A stretch of DNA of 64,000 nucleotides, taken from the NCBI GenBank assembly GCA_021401465.1, contig JADDMT010000061.1, forward strand, positions 62,001 through 126,000, written 5' to 3'. Below are positions 58,161-64,000 of this stretch, piece by piece. This DNA comes from Teratosphaeria epicoccoides. Taxonomy: Eukaryota > Ascomycota > Dothideomycetes > Mycosphaerellales > Teratosphaeriaceae. A model generated the notes under the pieces. That model was not told where the DNA came from. It searched no databases and was given only the letters and a program-made list of their open reading frames with translations. Position 1 is the stretch's first letter. Each line of letters starts with the position of its first letter. The position numbers and the translations under genes are program-made.

Positions 58161-61100
58161 AGACTAGACAGGGCTGTAACAATGTGCCGCGATTAATTCT
58201 AGATACGTAGACAACCTCAGAGTATAGGTACACATTAACGAGATACTAGCCTAGGCCTTAATAGATTCAGGATGTACTAGAATCTTCATGATGCCTAAAT
58301 TCGCCAGGATAGCTAGGATATAGCTACAGGCAAAGACAAATGCTTTCTTGCTACAAGTAATTAACGGAAAGCTAGTTACGTACAACTAAGGAATAGTTGA
58401 CAAAGAAACTAAGATAGTACCTCTACGGATAGGACACTACTAAGAGATGATCTAGTTTAACATCACAGAGTCGCCTAGCTCAGATGTAGTACTAGGGTTA
58501 CTATGGCTAAGGAACGCTAACCCTTACCTCGACTAGAAGAACGAGAGGATCTAGTTCCCGGAACTCTCGAAATCGATACCTCTACCTGTAGTATACAACG
58601 TACTAGGCAAGATCAAAATATGTGCTATGACTTTAAACGAGATAGTTACTACTATCGAGGATCTAGAACAGGAAGTACATGTCCTATAGGTTAAAGCAAC
58701 ACAATCTGAAGTCAAAGTCAAGTTCATAGTTCCTGACGAATATAAGGAGTTCGCTACTCTTTTCGAGGAAGAACCCGACTAAGAGGCTCTGCTAGAACAC
58801 TAGGAGTAGGATCATGAGATGCCCCTACTTCTAGACAGAACGCTAACAAAGCAACTAGTTTGCCTACTGTTAGCGGCCAAACTAGAGATACTCTAGAAAT
58901 ACCTCAAAGATAACCTCTAGAAAGCCTTTATCCGTAAATCGTAGTTACTAGCAGGATATCTGATTCTGTTTATCCTAAAGGGAGAAGACGACTAGCGACT
59001 TTACATTAACTATTGTGAATTAAACAACATCATAGTAAAGAACAGCTATCCGCTTCTACTATTTTCCGAATTACAGGATTACCTACAAGGAGTAGTATGG
59101 TTCTCAAAGTTCGACATACTAGGAGTATACAATCGAATTTAGATTAAGGAAGGCGAAGAATAGAAGACTACGTTCCGAACTAGGTTTAGACACTACGAGT
59201 ATATAGTTATGCTATTTAGATTAACGAACGCCCTAGCTACATAGTAGGCATTTATTAACAACGTGCTACGAGAGTACCTTAATGTCTTTATAGTTATATA
59301 CTTAGATAATATCCTCATCTACTCCTGAACGATCGAAGAACACAAGACTTATATACGTAAGGTACTTCAGAAACTCTAGGACTACAAGCTAAAGGTTAAG
59401 CCTTAGAAGAGCGAGTTTCACAAGCAAGAAGTCTAATTCCTTGGCTACGTAGTAGCCTAGGACAGAATCAAGGTAGACACTAAGAAGCTTAAAGTCATGA
59501 AGGAGTAGCCTACGCTAACTAATGTTAAGGAAGTATAGTCCTTCCTTAGGTTTGCTAACTTCTACTAAAGGTTTATTGTAAACTACTTAAGCATTATAGT
59601 ACTACTTACGACCCTTACTACGAAGGATACACTATTCGTTTAGGACGACGCCTAACAGAATGCCTTCGAGGAACTCAAGTAACGATTCACAGATTAGCTA
59701 ATCTTACTTGTGTTTGACCCTAATAAGCCTATCACGGTTAAAACCGATGCCTCTAACATAGCGCTTAGAGCATGCTTAAGTTAACTAGGACCGAGTAGAT
59801 GACTACAGCTAGTTACCTATTACTCGAGGAAGTTGTCTAGACCCGAGCTACGCTACGACGTCTATAACAAAGAACTTCTAGCTATAGTAGACGCCTACAA
59901 GGCTTAGCGAGTCTACTTAGAAGGACCTAAACACTAGGTTACAGTCTACACGGACTACGAGAACTTGCGATACTTTACTACAACGAAAGAGTTAGATCGA
60001 CGACAAGTCTAATAGAGCGAAGAACTCTCTAGCTTTACCTACAAGATCTCTAATGCCCTTAGTTGCTAGACTAACTACATGAAAAGCGTGAAGAAGGAGA
60101 AGCATGCTATTCTCTAAGAAAACAGTGATGGCACGCTCGGAGTTAACTAACTCGCGGCTACGACCATTAGATAGACTAGTGAATTCTAGGGATGATCTGA
60201 AGAATGTACTTATCTACGATCCGACTATAATCGTTGTCCGTAACGATATTAACAGACAGGAGAACTAGGAAGATAAAGATAGAGTACTTCTCTTCTAGGG
60301 ATTAGTATACGTGCTAACATCCTTACGTTTAGAGCTACTACGCCTCTAACATAACGTTCCCTAGGCAGGACACCCTAGAGTGTCTAAGATGAAGCAGATT
60401 CTTTAGCAAGAATATTACTTCCCTAGGATAGGCAAAGTAACCGAGGACTATGTCTGTTAATGTGTAACTTGCTAACAGAGTAAGTACGACTGTTATAAAC
60501 CGTATAGGCTACTTCGACTAATAAAGGTACCCTAACGGCTATAGGAATTGCTCGCCATAGACTTTATCGTCAAACTACCCTAGTCAAGAGAACCCGCTAC
60601 TAATAAGTTCTCTGATAGAATCATGGTAGTAGTCGACTAATTTACTAAGTTCGGAAAGTTCATTCTATACTACAAAGGCTTTAAAGCTAAAGATGTTACA
60701 TATGTCTTCATTAAGTAGGTAGTAGCATTACACGGCATGCTACGAGACTTAGTTACGGACTAAGGGTCCGTATTTACCTCTAACTTCTAGAAGGCCCTAA
60801 TGAGACAATTCTAGGTCAAGTACTGACTTAGTACTTCCTTCTACCCTTAGACAGATAGACAAACAGAACGTCTGAATTAGACACTAGAATAGTACCTCTA
60901 ATCCTATGTTAATAGAGATCAGAACAACTAGGTAGAATTGTTGCCTATAGCATAACTCGCATATAATAGTACGCTAGCAGAGTTAATAGGACTCTCGCTG
61001 TTCTAGATAGCGTACGGACTAGCTATAGAAGACGTTCTAGACGTCTTACCTAGTAACCTAAACCTAGAAGCACTTAGACAGGTAGAATATCTCTGCTAAC

Positions 61101-61618
61101 TACAAACTGAAGTATAACTCGACCTATAGTTCTATTAATAGAACATAGCATAGTACGCAAATCGTAAGAGAATTAAGGGACTAATTCTCAAGGAGGGGGA
61201 CAAGGTATATCTCCTCTGCTATAACATCAAATTAGACAAGCCAAGTGAAAAAATAGACGCTATAAAACTAGGACCCTTCTAGATTAAGGCTAAGAAAGGA
61301 CCAGTTAATTTTGAATTGTAGCTACCTAAGCAGATAAGGATACATCCTATGTTTTATATCTCTCTGCTAGAACTAGTAGCGCTAGACGCTACGCTATAAA
61401 CAGAACCTTTACTACTTGACCCTAAACTCGAAGAACTAGGGTACACTGTTAAGAAGATTATCGGCGCTTGCTAGATAGACAGTCAGCGAGAATACTTGGT
61501 GAAATAGGAAGGGTACGGCAGTACCGAAAATACCTAGGAACCTCTAGAACACCTACGAAACTATTAGCAGAAGATACGGAAGTTTAAGTAGAAAACAAAC
61601 CTAAGAAGAGCATCATGA
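58130..61618 (+). pseudogene. G4 pol, copy 2
   Basis: Protease A-L-I-D-S-G-C (near 58258) is followed by RT with the box mutated to Y-L-D-N (59299-59310). RNase H follows, then a small deletion near 60050 relative to copy 1 that shifts the frame. Integrase with zinc region and D..D..E motifs comes next (M or L-D-F-I-V near 60555, R-Q-T-E-R-L near 60870). A chromodomain-like end lies near 61500. Stop TGA is at 61616-61618 within TCATGA. Many TAG stops. Confidence 0.88.
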
Positions 61619-62233
61619 ACTACGACTAGCCTCTTGCTAGACGCTATTAACAGGCTCGGCTACTACACTATCCAGGAAACCCTAGTATGACGTATTAGCA
61701 AAACTATCTATTATGCTCTATGTTATAGGACTAAGCGCAAGACCCGCTAAAGGATTAGGATTAAGGAGGAATCTAGTCTGCTAAAGAGCCTGCTCTTCGG
61801 CTGCATCCTCCTTAATCTCACGCTCCTTAAGAGCACAGCTATCCTCGACCTCATAGTCGACGGCATCTAACTGTTTTCAAAGACGCATCTCTTTTGCGTG
61901 CGCCTCTATTATCTTTTGCGAAGCCTCTGTAAGAGTAGCCTTCGCACGATCGAGATTAGTAATTAGTCTTTTCCGCTAATTACCTAGTTTCTTCTATTTG
62001 ACCTCTGTTACCTTTACGTCGTAACTCTAACAGTTGCTAAAATAATAGTGCGAACATTTCCCTAAGGAAATGTGCACATAACAAACGAGCTTTAACTCTT
62101 TACACTAGGTATAAGACTTCATGCTTTCTTTAGCTAGGTAATAGATTCAATTTACGTAGCGTTTACGTTTCTACGTTAAAAGAGAGTTAGTGTCAGGAAT
62201 AACACAAGGCAGTAAAGAGGAAAGGGAAGACAT
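61613..62233 (-). pseudogene. G4 antisense accessory gene, copy 2
   Basis: ATG at 62233, stop TGA at 61615-61613, 621 nt, the same length as copy 1 with no net indel. It keeps M-S-S-L-S-S-L-L-P-C, basic QKRKR, the Cys modules (Y-T-x-C-x6-C, then K-C-S-x-Y) and the charged coiled-coil-like helix. Interruptions are TAG. The stop lies in the palindrome TCATGA, whose other strand is the pol stop. RIP of TCATGA on both strands gives TTATAA, exactly what copy 1 has. Confidence 0.75.
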
Positions 62234-62312
62234 TACTACGCGACAGAATGACAAAGGACACCCTGCTACTAATAGGATAGCTTAGGGACAAGCTAGGCTA
62301 AGAGGGAGATAG

Positions 62313-62697
62313 TGTTATAGTTTAGAGTACTGTTGCCTAAATCCTAACACAGGAATAGAAGAGAGGATCTGTTACGTGTCATTAGAGATCTGTTATGTGC
62401 GAACAGATTCCTTAAGGGTCTGTCGCCTATGCTATAGACACCTAGATCTGTAGGGTTAGTCTACAGATCTAATAGACCTTAGGTCTAGCATGTCTGTTAA
62501 CAGACCTAACGGAGCTATCACATCTCTTTAGTATATAGGAATAGCATTAGGCTAGACAGATAGGAGCTTCGTGCTTAACCTTCTACTCTACTAAGTACAG
62601 TTAGTTACAAGGTTAATTGCCATTGTCGATATTCTTTACTACTCTCCGAGTCTAACGCCTAATTCCCTTCCTACTATTAGTACCTACCCTTATGACA
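62313..62697 (+). repeat. 3' LTR of G4 copy 2
   Basis: 385 bp partner of 55917-56301, starting TGTTATAGTTTAGAG, preceded by the purine tract AGAGGGAGATAG. Confidence 0.92.
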
Positions 62698-64000
62698 CAA
62701 ATTAAGCTAGAATTTACTAAGTTAGGGATATTACCTAAGGAACGCTTGCTAATTCTACTAGAACTACATGGCACAGGCAGAGCTCTACTAAAACGCGAGT
62801 TCTGTATAATGGCAAGAAGGACTAGGCATGTATAACTAAGCCTTATACAAGAAGAGGCAAGCCTTAAAGAAGAAATTAATGAGTCTTGCTTTAATAACGA
62901 CAAAAAGAACCGAGATCTAAGAGCTTCCCTCCCTTAAAAGGAGGAGCTTAAAACAATGCAAGAAGTTCTAGAGTCCCCCTAGTAGGAGGAGGATTAGCAA
63001 GATGCATCTAAGGAAGAAAGTCCTAGCAATTTAGATGAATCTAATAAAGAGAACAAGGAAGAGAGTAACGACAAAACCCTTATATTTACAGTAGATACGC
63101 TAGCACTAATACGCGCATTATTACTACACATTATAAGACAACATGAAGAGATGTCCCTAAGGATAAGCAACAAGCGACAAAGAATAAACCTGGCATAACT
63201 CGACTATACATAGATGACACTACAGGCTAAATTCTGGAATTATCTACAGCTAGAAATAGACTACACTTATAATAACTTTGTCATAGAACGAATACCTATA
63301 GGAAGCAAAATTACCCTAGACGGCTACATTTTACTAGATAACTGAAGCGTAGTAACTAGGGAAATGCAGGATGCTGTCAAGAAGTTAAATTAATAATACT
63401 AGATAGCGATTATAGCAAAAGGATAATACGTATGTAATGAAACCCTTGAAGAAAAACTATACGCATAAGAAGCGCTATAGACAAAACAACAGATCCTAGG
63501 ATAGTTAGAGTAACGTCAAGCTAACAACTAATCAGGAAACAGATTAACTCTCTAGATTAGAGCGTTCTAAGAGAGTTCCTTAACATTGAAAGCGCTCAAG
63601 CATTAACAGTAGTCTTCTGTACTAAAGTTACTGTTAATAGGCATAGGATAATTACCCTTATAAATTCTAGAGTAGATAGTAATTTTACCTCTAAATCATT
63701 TGTTAGGAGCTAAGGGGTTACAACCTAAAGCAGAAAAGAAGGAACGTATGAACTTACTATAGCGGATAAGTTACTGTTACCTAAGGTAGAGCAAGAGATA
63801 ATACCGCTACTACTAGCTATCTAATAGTACTACAAGGAGATTATCTTAGATGCTATTAACATAGCTAGTCATGGCATCGTGCTAGGTATGCCTTAGTAAA
63901 GAAAGTATAACCTAGTAATTAACTAGAGAAAAGCAGTACTCATATTTAGGGAATGTAATTACATGATTAGTATTTAGCCTATATAGTAGCAGCGTTTACT
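62698..64000 (+). mobile_element. G2 internal fragment (gag-protease linker) to window end
   Basis: Aligns in opposite orientation to about 9560-8300 of G2, the long linker after the zinc knuckle and the protease region. One frame reads E-F-T-K-L-G-I-L-P-K-E-R, later KREFCIMARRTRH, and a decayed protease site (I-N-S-R-V-D-S-N-F for I-D-S-G-V-D-G-N-F) near 63660-63690. It continues past the window. It may be the displaced remainder of the G2-type element at 47492. Confidence 0.78.

Larger units (their letters stand above)
55917..62697 (+). mobile_element. complete G4 copy 2, without target duplication
   Basis: LTRs of 385 bp (55917-56301 and 62313-62697), ends TGTTA..TGACA, with internal gag, pol and antisense gene collinear with G4 copy 1. 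The first 60 or so LTR bases differ from copy 1, while the rest is shared. The left flank (TAAGG, in reverse G3 pol) and right flank (CAAAT, in G2 internal sequence) do not match each other. They belong to different elements, so the ends have been recombined or one side deleted. Confidence 0.92.

Noticed and set aside
62652..62903. 83-codon minus-strand frame near the window end (and 9353-9568 plus)
   Set aside because: Both are the complement of the G2 gag-protease linker, which reads coherently on the other strand.

Overview
The window looks like chromosomal DNA of a filamentous ascomycete (Pezizomycotina). Two unmutated genes have short 50-60 bp introns with fungal splice and branch sites. 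Almost everything else is Ty3/gypsy LTR retrotransposon DNA carrying the marks of repeat-induced point mutation (RIP): copies differ mainly by transitions at CpA/TpG and CpG, and reading frames are broken almost only by TAG (some TAA) at expected Gln/Trp positions. I see no rRNA, tRNA or CRISPR array.

I name four element families G1-G4; the names are mine. Layout: 1-2730 is the 3' end of a G1 copy. 2731-12640 is an unrecognised degenerate reading frame split by a complete reverse-strand G2 element (3580-11116, target duplication CCCTG). 12770-16859 is a mosaic of G3-type LTRs, a G3 3' fragment and a G2 pol fragment. 16860-17675 has no recognisable gene. 17676-32699 is a complete G1 element into which a complete, less mutated G3 element (23328-31496, target duplication GTACT) inserted. 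About 32950-37480 is a gene island without RIP signature. It holds two divergent spliced genes of unknown function and a possible broken third gene. 37483-38257 is an AT-rich repeat region. 38258-64000 is a second retroelement cluster: a truncated LTR, G3 (from 38620) interrupted by complete G4 copy 1 (40035-46952, target duplication CTTGT) and then by a truncated G2-type element (47492-48519). Two reverse-strand G3 fragments follow (48520-55916), then complete G4 copy 2 (55917-62697, no target duplication), and G2 internal sequence to the window end.

The most interesting signal is an antisense accessory gene between the end of pol and the 3' LTR in all four families, read against the element. 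In each family it encodes a protein with paired C-x2-C..C cysteine modules. In G2 and G4 these are followed by a long charged predicted coiled coil. In G3 the gene has a canonical intron and a basic nuclear-type tail. In both G4 copies the frame is exactly 621 nt and its stop codon overlaps the pol stop in a palindrome. I see this as a shared, once-functional second gene. Its role is unknown.

All protein assignments come from reading translations and motifs by eye; no database was searched.
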